A stretch of DNA of 64,000 nt from Pseudoclavibacter sp. RFBB5 (GCF_002931555.1 NZ_PSTZ01000003.1:62001-126000); one strand, 5' to 3'; shown: positions 1 through 9,498, numbered from the stretch's first letter. Translations and numbers: made by a program. The notes: generated by a model not told the origin, from the sequence alone.

Positions 1-1278
1 GACCCGTGGTACACCAGCTACGCCGACCGCACCGCCGGTCTGGCCGCCAGCGAGGTCCGAGCCCTCTTCGCCGTCGCCTCCCGCCCCGAGGTCGTCTCTC
101 TCGCAGGCGGCATGCCGTTCGTGCAGGCGCTCCCCGAGGAGCTCATCCACTCCGCCTTCACCACGATGATGCGGGAGCACGGCTCCGAGGCCCTGCAGTA
201 CGGCGGCGGACAGGGCATCCCCGAGGTGCGAGAGCAGATCCTGCAGGTCATGAGCCTCGAGGGCATCAACGACGCTTCCGCGGATGACGTCGTCACGACG
301 ACCGGCTCGCAGCACGCACTCGACCTCGTGTCGAAGCTCTTCCTCAACCCGGGCGACGTCGTCCTCACGGAGGCGCCCAGCTACGTCGGCGCGCTCGGAA
401 CGTTCAAGTCGTATCAGGCAGACGTGGCGCAGGTCACGATCGACGAAGACGGGCTCATCCCCGAGGCCCTCGAGGAGAACATCGCGCGTCTTCGAGCCGA
501 CGGCAGAACCATCAAGTTCCTCTACACCGTCGCGAACTACAACAACCCGGCCGGCGTGACCATGAGCCTCGAGCGGCGTATCCGCGTGCTCGAGATCTGC
601 AAGCGCGAGCACATCCTGATCCTCGAGGACAACCCGTACGGGCTCCTGTACTTCGACAAGCCCGGCCTTCCCGCGCTGCGCTCGATGGACGCCGAGAACG
701 TCATCTACCTCGGCTCGTTCTCGAAGATCCTCTCGCCCGGCCTGCGCGTCGGCTGGGCCCTCGCGCCACACGCCATCCGCGAGAAGCTGATCCTGGCGGT
801 CGAGGCTTCGATCCTCTCCCCGTCGACCTTCAACCAGTGGGTCGTCACGGAGTACCTGCGGCAGAGCGACTGGCAACAGCAGATCGAGGGCTACCGCGCT
901 GTCTACCGCGAACGCCGCGACGTGATGGACCGGGCTCTGCACGAGCACCTGCCCCAGCTCAGCTGGACGAAGCCGGACGGTGGCTTCTTCGTCTGGGTGC
1001 GCCTTCCCGAGCAGCTCGACTCGAAGCAGATGCTGCCCCGCGCCGTCAAAGAGCTCGTCGCCTACACGCCCGGAACCGCGTCCTACGCCGACGGCCGCGG
1101 CCGCCACGAGATGCGCCTCTCGTTCTGCTACCCCACGCCCGAACGCATCAAGGTAGGCGTGCGGCGTCTCGCCAACGTGATCAACGGCGAGCTCGACCTC
1201 GTCGAGACGTTCGGCACGTCGGCGCGACGCGGGCCGGACGAGGACCGCGTCAACATGCCCCCGCCGAACATCTCCTGA
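1..1278 (+). CDS. PLP-dependent aminotransferase (class I/II fold), 5'-truncated by window edge
   Basis: The frame is open from base 1, so the start codon lies outside the window; 425 residues are visible. Fold type I aminotransferase features are present: an N-terminal SLAGGMP segment, NYNNPAG, EDNPYG, and the Schiff-base lysine in GSFSKILSPGLRVGW (Lys codon 724-726). The late MRLSFCY segment supplies the usual carboxylate-binding arginine. It resembles the MocR/LysN-like aminotransferase group (2-aminoadipate, aromatic or branched-chain substrates) without a visible GntR domain, but the substrate cannot be assigned. The ddl-family gene follows on the same strand after 35 bp, so the two may be co-transcribed. 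Confidence 0.88.
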   Translation, partial: DPWYTSYADRTAGLAASEVRALFAVASRPEVVSLAGGMPFVQALPEELIHSAFTTMMREHGSEALQYGGGQGIPEVREQILQVMSLEGINDASADDVVTTTGSQHALDLVSKLFLNPGDVVLTEAPSYVGALGTFKSYQADVAQVTIDEDGLIPEALEENIARLRADGRTIKFLYTVANYNNPAGVTMSLERRIRVLEICKREHILILEDNPYGLLYFDKPGLPALRSMDAENVIYLGSFSKILSPGLRVGWALAPHAIREKLILAVEASILSPSTFNQWVVTEYLRQSDWQQQIEGYRAVYRERRDVMDRALHEHLPQLSWTKPDGGFFVWVRLPEQLDSKQMLPRAVKELVAYTPGTASYADGRGRHEMRLSFCYPTPERIKVGVRRLANVINGELDLVETFGTSARRGPDEDRVNMPPPNIS

Positions 1279-1313
1279 CCGCGGCACCTGACTCTCCTAC
1301 GAAGGGAACCCCA

Positions 1314-2276
1314 TTGAGCATCGAGGGCCTGCACGTCGTCATCCTCTCCGGCGGCATCTCGCACGAGCGAGACGTGTCGCTGCGCTCCGGCAGGCGAGTC
1401 GCGGATGCGCTCAGTCGAGCGGGTGCGGACGTCACCATCCGCGAGCCCGACGCGTCGCTGCTGGGTTTTCTCGAGGAGACGAAGCCTGATGTCGTGTGGC
1501 CGCTGCTGCACGGCTCCAGCGGTGAGAACGGCGCGCTCTACTCCCTGCTCCGCGCTGGCCGCTTCCCGTACGTCGGGTCGCGTCCGACGTCCGCGCGTCT
1601 CGCCTGGAACAAGGCGACCGCGAAGGCGATCGCGAAGCGCGCTGGCCTGGCCACGCCGCCTTCGATCGTGCTCGAGAACAGCACGTTCCGGGAACTCGGT
1701 GCCGAGGCCGTGATGCGCCTCATCGCCCGCGGTATCGAGCTGCCGGCAGTCGTGAAGCCCGTCGAGGGCGGCTCCGCACAGGGGGTCACCTCGGTGGCCT
1801 CGTTCGAGGAGCTCCCGCAGGCGCTCGTCACCGCGTTCACCTACGACGACACCGTCATCATCGAGAAGCGCATCGAGGGCCGTGAGGTGATGGTCGGCGT
1901 GCTCGACCTGGATGGCGAGCCGCTCGCACTCCCCGCGGTCGAGGTCGTCGCCAACAACGGCGTGTACGACTACGAGGCGCGCTACAACGCCGGCGAGACG
2001 ACCTACTACGCGCCGGCCAGGCTCTCCGACGACGAGGCCGCGCGCGTCAGTGACGCCGCGCTCCTCGCGATCGCGAGCATCGGGCTGTCGGACATCGCCC
2101 GTGCAGACTTCATCGTCGACGAAGCCGGTGTTGTGTGGTTCCTCGAGGCCGACCCCATTCCTGGCCTCACTGAGACCTCGATCGTGCCGCTCGGCATCGA
2201 AGCGGACGACTCGGAGTTGAGCGCCATCTACGCCCAGCTGGCTGCCGCAGCTGCCGGGCGCGGGCCGCTCGAGTAG
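1314..2276 (+). CDS. D-alanine--D-alanine ligase family protein (ATP-grasp)
   Basis: This 320-residue cytoplasmic ATP-grasp enzyme would ligate two D-alanines for peptidoglycan if it is a true Ddl. The TTG start at 1314 is preceded by GAAGGG at good spacing. ILSGGISHERDVSL at the N-terminus and WNKATAKAI then VVKPVEGGSAQGV in the ATP-binding region fit the family. The Mg-binding C-terminal motif, usually E-x-N-T-x-P-G, reads LEADPIPGLTETS, so Asn is replaced by Asp, and the central HGxxGE segment (HGSSGENGAL) departs from the textbook motif. It may be a divergent paralogue rather than the housekeeping enzyme. It converges on parB across a shared terminator. Confidence 0.8.
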   Translation: MSIEGLHVVILSGGISHERDVSLRSGRRVADALSRAGADVTIREPDASLLGFLEETKPDVVWPLLHGSSGENGALYSLLRAGRFPYVGSRPTSARLAWNKATAKAIAKRAGLATPPSIVLENSTFRELGAEAVMRLIARGIELPAVVKPVEGGSAQGVTSVASFEELPQALVTAFTYDDTVIIEKRIEGREVMVGVLDLDGEPLALPAVEVVANNGVYDYEARYNAGETTYYAPARLSDDEAARVSDAALLAIASIGLSDIARADFIVDEAGVVWFLEADPIPGLTETSIVPLGIEADDSELSAIYAQLAAAAAGRGPLE

Positions 2277-2298
2277 CTCCACACCAAGCCTCGGATGA

Positions 2299-2340
2299 CG
2301 AAGCGGGTGGATGCGCCTTCCGGCCCATCCACCCGCTTCG
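2299..2340. terminator. bidirectional terminator between ddl-family gene and parB
   Basis: A 13-bp perfect stem (CGAAGCGGGTGGA and its complement) closes a 16-nt loop between two convergent genes. Confidence 0.7.
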
Positions 2341-2379
2341 TCGCGCGGTGCGGAGTTCTCAGCGCTTCATGCGGCTCGG

Positions 2380-3810
2380 CTACTTTCCGGGTGCCGATTC
2401 GCCGAGTTCTTCGAGGATGCGGTTGAGATCGGCGATCGAGGCGAAGTCGACGACGATCTGACCCTTGGTGCGGCGGAGCGTGACCTTGACGCGGGTGTTG
2501 AGCCGGTCGCCGAGCTGCTCGCCGATCTCGTCGAGGTACCCCGTGAGACCGCTGCGTGGCTCCTTGTGGATGGGTGCCTGCGTGTCGGCCTTGGCGCTGC
2601 TGGACTTCGCTGCGGCTGCCTCGGCGGATCGAACGCTGAGGTCTTCGTTGACGATCTTGTCGGCGAGCTGCTGCATCGCCGCGGGTTCCCCGGCGCTGAG
2701 GATCGCGCGTGCGTGACCGGCAGAGAGGACTCCGGCCGCGACACGACGCTGCACTTCCAGCGGGAGGCGCAGGAGGCGCAGCGTGTTGCTGATCTGTGGA
2801 CGCGAACGGCCGATGCGTTCGGCGAGCACCTCTTGGGTGATCCCGAAGTCGTTGAGGAGCTGCTGGTACGCGGATGCTTCTTCGAGCGGGTTGAGCTGAC
2901 TGCGGTGCAGGTTCTCGAGAAGCGCGTCACGCAGCATGACGTCGTCTTCAGTGTTCCGGATGACGGCGGGGATGCTCTCCAGGCCTGCCGCCTTCGTCGC
3001 GCGCAGGCGACGCTCGCCCATGATGAGCTCGTAATCGGCCTCATCGCGCAGCGGATGGTCGGCAGGGATGGGACGCACGACGATCGGCTGGAGCACACCG
3101 AACTCCCGAACCGACGTGATGAGCTCCTGGAGGGCATCTTCGTCGAACTCCGTGCGGGGCTGGTGCGCGTTCGGAACGATGCGGTTCGGATCCAGAGCGC
3201 GCAGGGTGGCGCCCGGGATCTCAACCAGACCGTCGGAGTCCTCGTCTCCGGTTGAGTCTTCCGAGCCCTGGCTCTCGCCACTCGCAGCTGTCGCCGCTGT
3301 AGCGGCGGTTTCGGTTGTTCCGGCCTCAAGCCCGGCTGAATCGTTGTTCGTCGATTCAGTGGTCTCCGCTCGTGTGGTTGTCTCGTTCGTTTCTGCAGCT
3401 ACGGCCGCCTCGTTGGCATCTGGCTTCGCGGTGGTGCGTGCTTTCGACGATGCTGCTGTCGTCCTTCTTGCCGGCGCCTTATCTGCCGATGCCTTCTTCG
3501 CGGTGCCACTCTTCACCGTCGCGGCGTCCACTGCGGGCACCTTTGCTCGGCTCGCGCGTGCAGGTGCCGCCCGCTTGGGTGAGTTGGCCGTGGACTTCTC
3601 CGACGCGGGGGCCGCCTTCGAGGTGTCTTCCGAGGCTCCGTCTGCCTTCGGTGAAGACTCTGCTGGATTGGTGCGTGACGATGCAGTCGTCGGGTACGCC
3701 GGTGTCTCGCTGTCGAAGAACACGTCTGAAGGGCGCGAGGCGCCTCTATCGGAGGTCGGGATGAGAGCGCCGATGCCTCGTCCCAGTCCGGTGCGTTTCT
3801 TGGTTGCCAT
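2380..3810 (-). CDS. parB: chromosome-partitioning protein ParB with very long N-terminal linker
   Basis: A CTP-dependent DNA clamp that loads at parS and spreads to build the segregation complex. The ATG at 3810 gives 476 residues. Order: ParA-interaction motif GLGRGIGALIP (about 8-18); an Ala/Glu/Thr/Ser/Lys-rich low-complexity stretch (about 20-195); ParB N-domain with GERRLRA (about 265-271) and ENLHRSQLNPLEEA; helix-turn-helix (about 324-345, ITQEVLAERIGRSRPQISN); C-terminal dimerisation domain (about 420-470). Typical ParB proteins have roughly 280-340 residues, and the excess is almost all in the linker. It starts 5 bp after the parA stop, so the two are an operon, and the island beside it supplies 18 target sites. 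Confidence 0.97.
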   Translation of the reverse strand: MATKKRTGLGRGIGALIPTSDRGASRPSDVFFDSETPAYPTTASSRTNPAESSPKADGASEDTSKAAPASEKSTANSPKRAAPARASRAKVPAVDAATVKSGTAKKASADKAPARRTTAASSKARTTAKPDANEAAVAAETNETTTRAETTESTNNDSAGLEAGTTETAATAATAASGESQGSEDSTGDEDSDGLVEIPGATLRALDPNRIVPNAHQPRTEFDEDALQELITSVREFGVLQPIVVRPIPADHPLRDEADYELIMGERRLRATKAAGLESIPAVIRNTEDDVMLRDALLENLHRSQLNPLEEASAYQQLLNDFGITQEVLAERIGRSRPQISNTLRLLRLPLEVQRRVAAGVLSAGHARAILSAGEPAAMQQLADKIVNEDLSVRSAEAAAAKSSSAKADTQAPIHKEPRSGLTGYLDEIGEQLGDRLNTRVKVTLRRTKGQIVVDFASIADLNRILEELGESAPGK

Positions 3811-3815
3811 GGTGG

Positions 3816-4739
3816 TTATGCTCCTCGCTGGGCGATTTCGACGGCCGCTTCGAGATACGCGATCGCGCCGGTCGAGGTTGGTTCGTGGGAAATGATGGTC
3901 TTGCCGAAGCTCGGGGCCTCGGAGATTCGCACAGTGCGCGGGATCGCGACCTTGAGCGTTTCTTGTGGGAAGTGCTCGCGAACGTCGGCGGCGACCTCCT
4001 GGGAGAGGTTGGTTCGCCCGTCGTACATCGTCAGCAGGATCGTCGTGAGCCGCAGCTGCGGGTTGAGGTCCTGCGAGAGGAGGTTGAGGTTCGAGATCAG
4101 CTGCCCGAGCCCCTCGAGGGCGTAGTACTCGCACTGGATGGGGATGAGTACCTCCCGAGCGGCGACGAATGCGTTGATCGTCAGCAACCCGAGGGAGGGA
4201 GGGCAGTCGATGAAGATGTAGTGGAACTCTTCCTCGGTACCGGTGGTCTCGTCGAGGAGGGCGGCGATGGCCTGTCGGAGGCGGTAGTCGCGCTTGTCGA
4301 GGTTGACGAGCTCGATCTCTGCGCCCGCGAGATCGAGTGTGGCCGGGACGCACCACAGCGTGTCGATGTCAGGGCACTGCTGCATCAGCTCACGCAGTGG
4401 CTCACCGTCGAGGAGCGCTTCGTACGTGCCAGCGGTCTCTCCACGATGTTCGATGCCAAGGGCGGTGGAAGCGTTGCCCTGGGGGTCCAGGTCGATCACC
4501 AAGACCCGGGCACCGAGGGTAGCGAGAGCTGCGGCCAGATTGACGGCGGTCGTCGTCTTGCCCACGCCGCCTTTCTGGTTGGAGATTGTGAAGATCCGCG
4601 TGTGGTTGGGGAGGGGAACTTCCTTCTTGACCAGGCTTTTCCTCCGCTGGTTCAGCTCAGACAATGCTGTCGCGAGCGGCGAATCGTCGAGCCCCGACGC
4701 TGATGGCGTCACAGCGTCGCCGGCAGATGAAGCTTTCAA
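3816..4739 (-). CDS. parA: chromosome-partitioning ATPase ParA (Soj-type)
   Basis: A Walker-type ATPase that binds DNA non-specifically and pulls ParB-parS complexes toward a pole. The 307 residues carry the deviant Walker A motif KGGVGKTT (about 56-63), DLDPQGNAS and IDCPPSLG. The start is TTG at 4739 with GGAG upstream. The first 47 residues are a non-conserved tail with a PLATALSELNQRRK segment like those in other actinobacterial ParA proteins. Its usual upstream neighbour rsmG is 6.3 kb away, so parA needs its own promoter; a perfect parS site lies 106 bp upstream and could allow ParB feedback (inference). Confidence 0.96.
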   Translation of the reverse strand: MKASSAGDAVTPSASGLDDSPLATALSELNQRRKSLVKKEVPLPNHTRIFTISNQKGGVGKTTTAVNLAAALATLGARVLVIDLDPQGNASTALGIEHRGETAGTYEALLDGEPLRELMQQCPDIDTLWCVPATLDLAGAEIELVNLDKRDYRLRQAIAALLDETTGTEEEFHYIFIDCPPSLGLLTINAFVAAREVLIPIQCEYYALEGLGQLISNLNLLSQDLNPQLRLTTILLTMYDGRTNLSQEVAADVREHFPQETLKVAIPRTVRISEAPSFGKTIISHEPTSTGAIAYLEAAVEIAQRGA

Positions 4740-4844
4740 GAATGCTCTCCCTCAAGTAGACGTCTCAATTGTGCCTCACATCCGCAATGGAAACGCGGCG
4801 ACGCTCAGAGTTGTGGAATCGCCGAGGCTGGTGGCGCGGCGCAA

Positions 4845-4858
4845 GTTTCACGTGAAAC
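4845..4858. other. parS site 1, perfect palindrome
   Basis: GTTTCACGTGAAAC exactly. It is 106 bp upstream of the parA start, so it could also affect parA expression. Confidence 0.93.
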
Positions 4859-5169
4859 ACGGCCCATACTTCAACTTCAGCCACAGGGTTGACTTGTTGG
4901 GCTGTCCGTCCTGGGCAGCAGGGTGGCGTTCCCGCGCAGAGACATGAAGATTGGGGCCGGACCCGCCGAACCGAGCTGACTACTCACTGGAGGTCGTTGA
5001 TCTGCAGAGACAGTCTTTCCCGTGGGCCTTCGACGCACTTGATCCCTGCCGCGTGCACATGCATCGCCGGTCTTGCAGGATTCCACGCAAGGCGCACGAC
5101 TCTCATTGGACCAAGGACTGCAGCCGACGGCAGCAAGAATTGAAGCGCTGGGCCCGTGATCTCGTGCTC

Positions 5170-5183
5170 GTTTCACGTGAAAC
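5170..5183. other. parS site 2, perfect palindrome
   Basis: GTTTCACGTGAAAC exactly, 325 bp from site 1. Confidence 0.93.
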
Positions 5184-5520
5184 GTGGGGTATCCCGTGCG
5201 AGTGGCTGAAGCACACTTCTCCGCTTGTAGCGACGCGAAGTCCTATGGGGAGATTGTTTTGCGGGTACGAGTGCGTCTGCACCCATTGATCGATCCAACG
5301 AGGTCTCACGACTGTCACGAAAGACAACCTCCGAGCTGAACTGAACAGGTCGGGTACTCTCTCTTTCCGCGAGAGGGACGCCTCACTCGACGCAGGCCAA
5401 TGAGGACTCGGACTGTGGAGCCGGGGCGGGGTTGCGGCTCTCCGGACCGCCATCCCCAGCCTGGGCAGGTGGGGCGCCTCGGATCACGGTGTACCTCGGC
5501 GCCCTGGCGCACGCTCCGGA

Positions 5521-5534
5521 GTTTCACGTGAAAC
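5521..5534. other. parS site 3, perfect palindrome
   Basis: GTTTCACGTGAAAC exactly, 351 bp from site 2. Confidence 0.93.
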
Positions 5535-5744
5535 ACGCGTGCGACTGCGTGCTGACTGAGGGGGTCTAATCCCTACGACTCAATCCGCCGGGGTTGCGTG
5601 ATCGGGGGCAGGGCCCTGCGCTCTCCATACGCAAACCCTCTGCCCTATCCGCGCTTCGCCTCTATTCAAGTCGGAGGCAGAAACCTCGGTACGCCACGGC
5701 TCCACCGTTGTCCCGCCTGTGCTGAATGATCCGTACAGTCCAGC

Positions 5745-5758
5745 GTTCCACGTGAAAC
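5745..5758 (+). other. parS site 4, one mismatch
   Basis: GTTCCACGTGAAAC; the fourth base is C instead of T. Confidence 0.9.
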
Positions 5759-6372
5759 CTCTGGTTGTAGGTCCCCGCGGTTCGCGGTTCGCCGACTCTC
5801 TACGAATGGCCACACGTGCAATACAGGCCGGCTCAAACATGATCCCGACCAAATCGATGACACGGCGAGAGACGACAACAGCCGACCCGACGACAGGCTG
5901 TGACTGTGCCCCGGCACCTTGACGGACCCGGTGAGCTGACCGAGGCCCCGGGCCCCGGCCTGCCCGACCCAGGGCATGCCCTGATCAACCAAAACGCTTC
6001 CTGAGCTAGATTCACGTTTGGTCCTCCCACATGTGGCGACCGTCAGACGACGAGTCGTGCGCCGGTTGTTGCACCACGGCCGCGCCAACTCAAGCCCTCT
6101 GTGCTTGTTGAGGAGAATCGACGACCCTACTGGCCGCAGCACTCTGAGCACAGAATACGTCCCGGGTCTCTCTGCTGTTCCGCTGCCGGACGTTGGCGTG
6201 AGCCACCTGGTGAGCCACCTAGAGCTCATTCAGGACTGGGGTGGAATGGGTCGCAGGTTCTAAGCTGGCCCGCCAAGCTCGTACCCAGATGAGAACGACG
6301 AAGCCTAGGTGTGAGTGTGACTACTCAAAGAGCACTGTCTCGCTTCGCCAACAAAGGGACCAGCGCGACTCA

Positions 6373-6386
6373 GTTCCACGTGAAAC
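6373..6386 (+). other. parS site 5, one mismatch
   Basis: GTTCCACGTGAAAC, followed by a further A as in the 16-bp consensus. Confidence 0.9.
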
Positions 6387-6917
6387 ATGTCGAGCTTCCC
6401 CCTATGGAGTCCTGCGTTGGATGATGCTCGTGGTCAGTCGCCGACGAGGCCCGGTCCATGTCTCCGAATAGCGCGCGTAGATATTTCGCGTGCCCGGCCG
6501 CTAGCTCCCGGGTCTGCGTACCGCAAAGCCGAACCTCCGCGCTGTGGCACGAACAAAGCTGTCGACCGCAATCACGCGCAGCCTTCCGGGCTCATCCCAT
6601 CAGTGCTCTTGTAGGACTGCGGTGCTTTTGCGGGTCCCTTTCGTGTTCCAGTTTCACTCTCTCACTGACGCATACGTAACGTCGTCGTCTTCTCAGTGAG
6701 CGAGCCGCATGCGCACGATATCCGTCCGCAAGATCTGACCGGCGGCGGGTATGGTCATTCGGCGATTGGAGCCTCGAGGGCAACAGTCGATCAAGTCGGC
6801 ATTCCCCCTTCCCACCCCCTCCTAGATGTAGGCCCGTAGCGTAGCCCGTGGACACGATCTCGGCCTCGTCGGGCCCTTGAATGAGCCGGGAACCAGGAGA
6901 CACGGCGCGAGCTTGCG

Positions 6918-6949
6918 GTGCTGCCCGGTTGCCGTGCTGCCCGGTTGCC
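6918..6949 (+). repeat. two tandem copies of a 16-bp unit
   Basis: GTGCTGCCCGGTTGCC occurs twice head to tail with no mismatch, in non-coding DNA. Confidence 0.85.
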
Positions 6950-7350
6950 GCGAGCCGAGCCATGCCGCTAGTTCCGAGGCCTGAACCAAGCGCCGGGAGC
7001 GGCGCACGACGCCAGTCTCCTGGCGCGCCAGGGTCGCCACAGGGAGCCACGTGGGGGCCGTCTGTCTGTTGCTGCGTGATACCTGACGGGTGAGGCGTCG
7101 CGGCGAGTGGAGGGTGCCGTGAGGCAGGAAGAACGAGGCGAGGTGGGGGCGGACCGGCCTTTCAGAGCCACAGGGTGAGGGGTGAGCCCTCTTCCCACGA
7201 ACTGCCCACCGCTGCGGGCTGCCTCGGTTCGGGAGGAAGTCCCGTACCAATCACCCATCTCGCCACTGTCACCAGTGTCCCGGGATATGCAGGCCCCGCA
7301 GGCCAGCAGGGTAGGCAGACCAAGCACAGGAGGCCCGACAAGGTGGTTAG

Positions 7351-7372
7351 ACACCGACAGGCCTGTCGGTGT
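7351..7372. repeat. 22-bp perfect palindrome in the parS island
   Basis: ACACCGACAGG is followed immediately by its exact reverse complement. It is unrelated to parS, lies 31 bp before parS site 6, and could be a binding site for another protein. Confidence 0.7.
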
Positions 7373-7402
7373 TCGATCTCGGCCCGCGTCGATACTGGAT
7401 CT

Positions 7403-7416
7403 GTTTCACGTGGAAC
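7403..7416 (-). other. parS site 6, one mismatch, inverted variant
   Basis: GTTTCACGTGGAAC is the reverse complement of the common GTTCC variant. It lies 31 bp after a 22-bp palindrome. Confidence 0.9.
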
Positions 7417-7562
7417 CCGGTGCTTGTTCCCACACTTCGGGACTGCACGCCAAGGCAGTGCCCCGTCCATAACTAGAGCCTCGGGTGCAGCATGCTGAGC
7501 CCGAGTCTTGTTCTACGCAATACGTGATCCGACCGACCGACACGAGGCTGGTCTGGGCTGCC

Positions 7563-7576
7563 GTTTCACGTGAAAC
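7563..7576. other. parS site 7, perfect palindrome
   Basis: GTTTCACGTGAAAC exactly, 118 bp before the repeat array. Confidence 0.93.
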
Positions 7577-7680
7577 GAACACATGGGACGCGGGCCCCGG
7601 ACATGGCCATGCGTGTGAGCCCCGCTGCTTCAGACTAAACGGGACCAGAATGTCCATCCTCGCCGTGGCTGTAACTGGTC

Positions 7681-7694
7681 GTTCCACGTGAAAC
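7681..7694 (+). other. parS site 8, array position A1
   Basis: GTTCCACGTGAAAC; first A-position of the repeat array. Confidence 0.9.
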
Positions 7695-7788
7695 AGAATC
7701 GCACATCGTTTCCGCGATGAGCGTGCGAGATCTTTGTTCCTAGAGAGGCGAGACCACCTCATCTCCTCCGCACGCAAGCAACCTCGTC

Positions 7789-7802
7789 GTTCCACGTGAA
7801 AC
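7789..7802 (+). other. parS site 9, array position A2
   Basis: GTTCCACGTGAAAC, 108 bp after A1. Confidence 0.9.
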
Positions 7803-7842
7803 GAACAGTGTTTTTGCTGTTTGGCAGGTTCCCAAGCTAGTC

Positions 7843-7856
7843 GTTCCACGTGAAAC
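7843..7856 (+). other. parS site 10, array position B2
   Basis: GTTCCACGTGAAAC, 54 bp after A2; the only intact B-position. Confidence 0.9.
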
Positions 7857-7897
7857 GGAACCATGCATTGTCTCTGTAGTGAGTGTAGGAGCTCGTC

Positions 7898-7911
7898 GTT
7901 CCACGTGAAAC
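7898..7911 (+). other. parS site 11, array position A3
   Basis: GTTCCACGTGAAAC, 109 bp after A2. Confidence 0.9.
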
Positions 7912-8015
7912 CGGAACTGGCCTACTGATTGGCAGGGGCCGGAGCTGATCGCCCTACCTGAAACGGAAGCGCGGCACAGGCCTCGGACGTGACAGCCTTT
8001 CGCGCGAAGCGAGTC

Positions 8016-8029
8016 GTTCCACGTGAAAC
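8016..8029 (+). other. parS site 12, array position A4
   Basis: GTTCCACGTGAAAC, 118 bp after A3; preceded by a decayed copy at 7997-8010. Confidence 0.9.
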
Positions 8030-8133
8030 TAGGCATGCCTGTTCTCTCGGTATCCACTCGAGCTGGTCGTTCCGCGTGAACAGAACTGAAGCGATCCTCG
8101 GCGTTGAACTCGTCATCCCGCACGAAGCGAGTC

Positions 8134-8147
8134 GTTCCACGTGAAAC
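8134..8147 (+). other. parS site 13, array position A5
   Basis: GTTCCACGTGAAAC, 118 bp after A4; preceded by a decayed copy at 8115-8128. Confidence 0.9.
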
Positions 8148-9484
8148 GAAAGTTGCTGGCTGGCGAGGAATTGGGCCGCGGAGACTGGCTCGGTGTCTGT
8201 CTTCGATCAGCCCGACTGCGCCGCGCTACAGCGCCGTAGATGAGATGCTCGTCATCGCTCACGAGCCTTCGCGAGCAGATTCGGTTGGATGAGGGCACCG
8301 TGCTCATCTGTTTACGGGCCGCGACGCGCAGGACGTATATCGCCCGTGGAGATCGCTCCCCTGGGAATGCGGTGGTGATGGAGACCTGTCCAACGAGCAG
8401 TCGGCTCGGGCCCAACGCCACACACTTCGGACCGCACGGCGCGCAGCTCGCACCAAATGCCTCACAGCGCACAGCAGCGCTACAACGCCACAGTCTTACC
8501 GCTCACCGGCGACCAGTTTCGTCTCGCAGCTCTCGGCCTGGCGCCTCGAGACACTCGGCATAGGGGCACGGGCACGGGCTGTGGAGATGAGGTCAGGGAT
8601 GGCGGTGGGGCAGTGACCGCAGTGTTGCTCGCCGCACACACTACGCCGGCCAGGACGGTTAGAACACGGAGGGAGCCGGAGTGGGCGCCTGGAGGATCTT
8701 GCAGCGCTCTGTCCGCTGTTTGACCCTGGGACTGCACGTTGTGCCTTCCGTCAAGCCGTCGCAACATTGCAGATCGCCCAGATCACTCTGCTCGAGACAC
8801 GCGATTTGGCAATCCACTGTCTGGCCAGCACCAAGGACGGACGCCGGCGCTCATCCCAGCGGCACCGAGCACCGAGGCTCACGTGGTTCCACCACTCCAA
8901 CACAGGAAGCAGGCCAGACCGAGATTCAGTAGCCTCATAAGGCGACCATGCCTTCGTAGTCATGCCGTGTCTCGATCTGTCTAACCCGGCCGGTGCGTAG
9001 TCCAGCCCTGGCCAGGGCAGGCCCAGCGCCGGATCCGTCTAGCCTTTGAGACCCAAGGGGTGCCGCTGGGATGAGACCTAACCCCTAGCGCTCGATGACC
9101 TGTAGGTTCCAGGCGAGAGTTGCACTCACCCCGTCACTGCCCCCTCGATCGAATGTTCGTCGACTCCGTACTCCGTTCCCATCCTCCGGCCGTTAGGTCA
9201 GTTCGGGAATCCACGAACAGCTCGCGCAATTTGAGTCCCCACTCGCGGGCTCCGTTTCGTCAGCGGACTACATCGACGGTGGCATTCAACCGGTAGAGAC
9301 GGTTTCGACATCCCTGTAATCGGTCTCACCGCTTGAACTGTGTAGTCGGACGGGCGGGCTGCACGAGCACCAGCCCCTAACGACGGTGTTGTCTTCCGGG
9401 ACCAGACAGGTTTCCCAGTGTGAACCAGGTCACTGAACTGGATCGGCCTGGGAGCCCGTTGCGAGATCCAGAGGTGGGCACCTC

Positions 9485-9498
9485 GTTTCACGTGAAAC
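9485..9498. other. parS site 14, perfect palindrome
   Basis: GTTTCACGTGAAAC exactly, after a 1.3-kb stretch without sites. Confidence 0.93.

Larger units (their letters stand above)
7681..8147 (+). repeat. higher-order tandem repeat built on parS
   Basis: Intact A-positions at 7681, 7789, 7898, 8016 and 8134 recur every 108, 109, 118 and 118 bp. Midway B-positions fall at 7736 (GTTCCTAGAGAGGC, decayed), 7843 (intact), 7951 (GCCCTACCTGAAAC, decayed) and 8069 (GTTCCGCGTGAACA, decayed). A-to-B spacers share TTGGCAGG-nn-CC-nn-AGCT-nn-TC; the last two B-to-A spacers share CGAAGCGAGTC just before the intact site. The similarity extends beyond the ParB target, so the array probably grew by tandem duplication and then diverged. 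Confidence 0.8.

Noticed and set aside
7681-8147. CRISPR-like array (short repeats with ~40-50-bp spacers)
   Set aside because: The repeat is a 14-bp ParB palindrome, the spacers resemble each other, and no cas genes are present.
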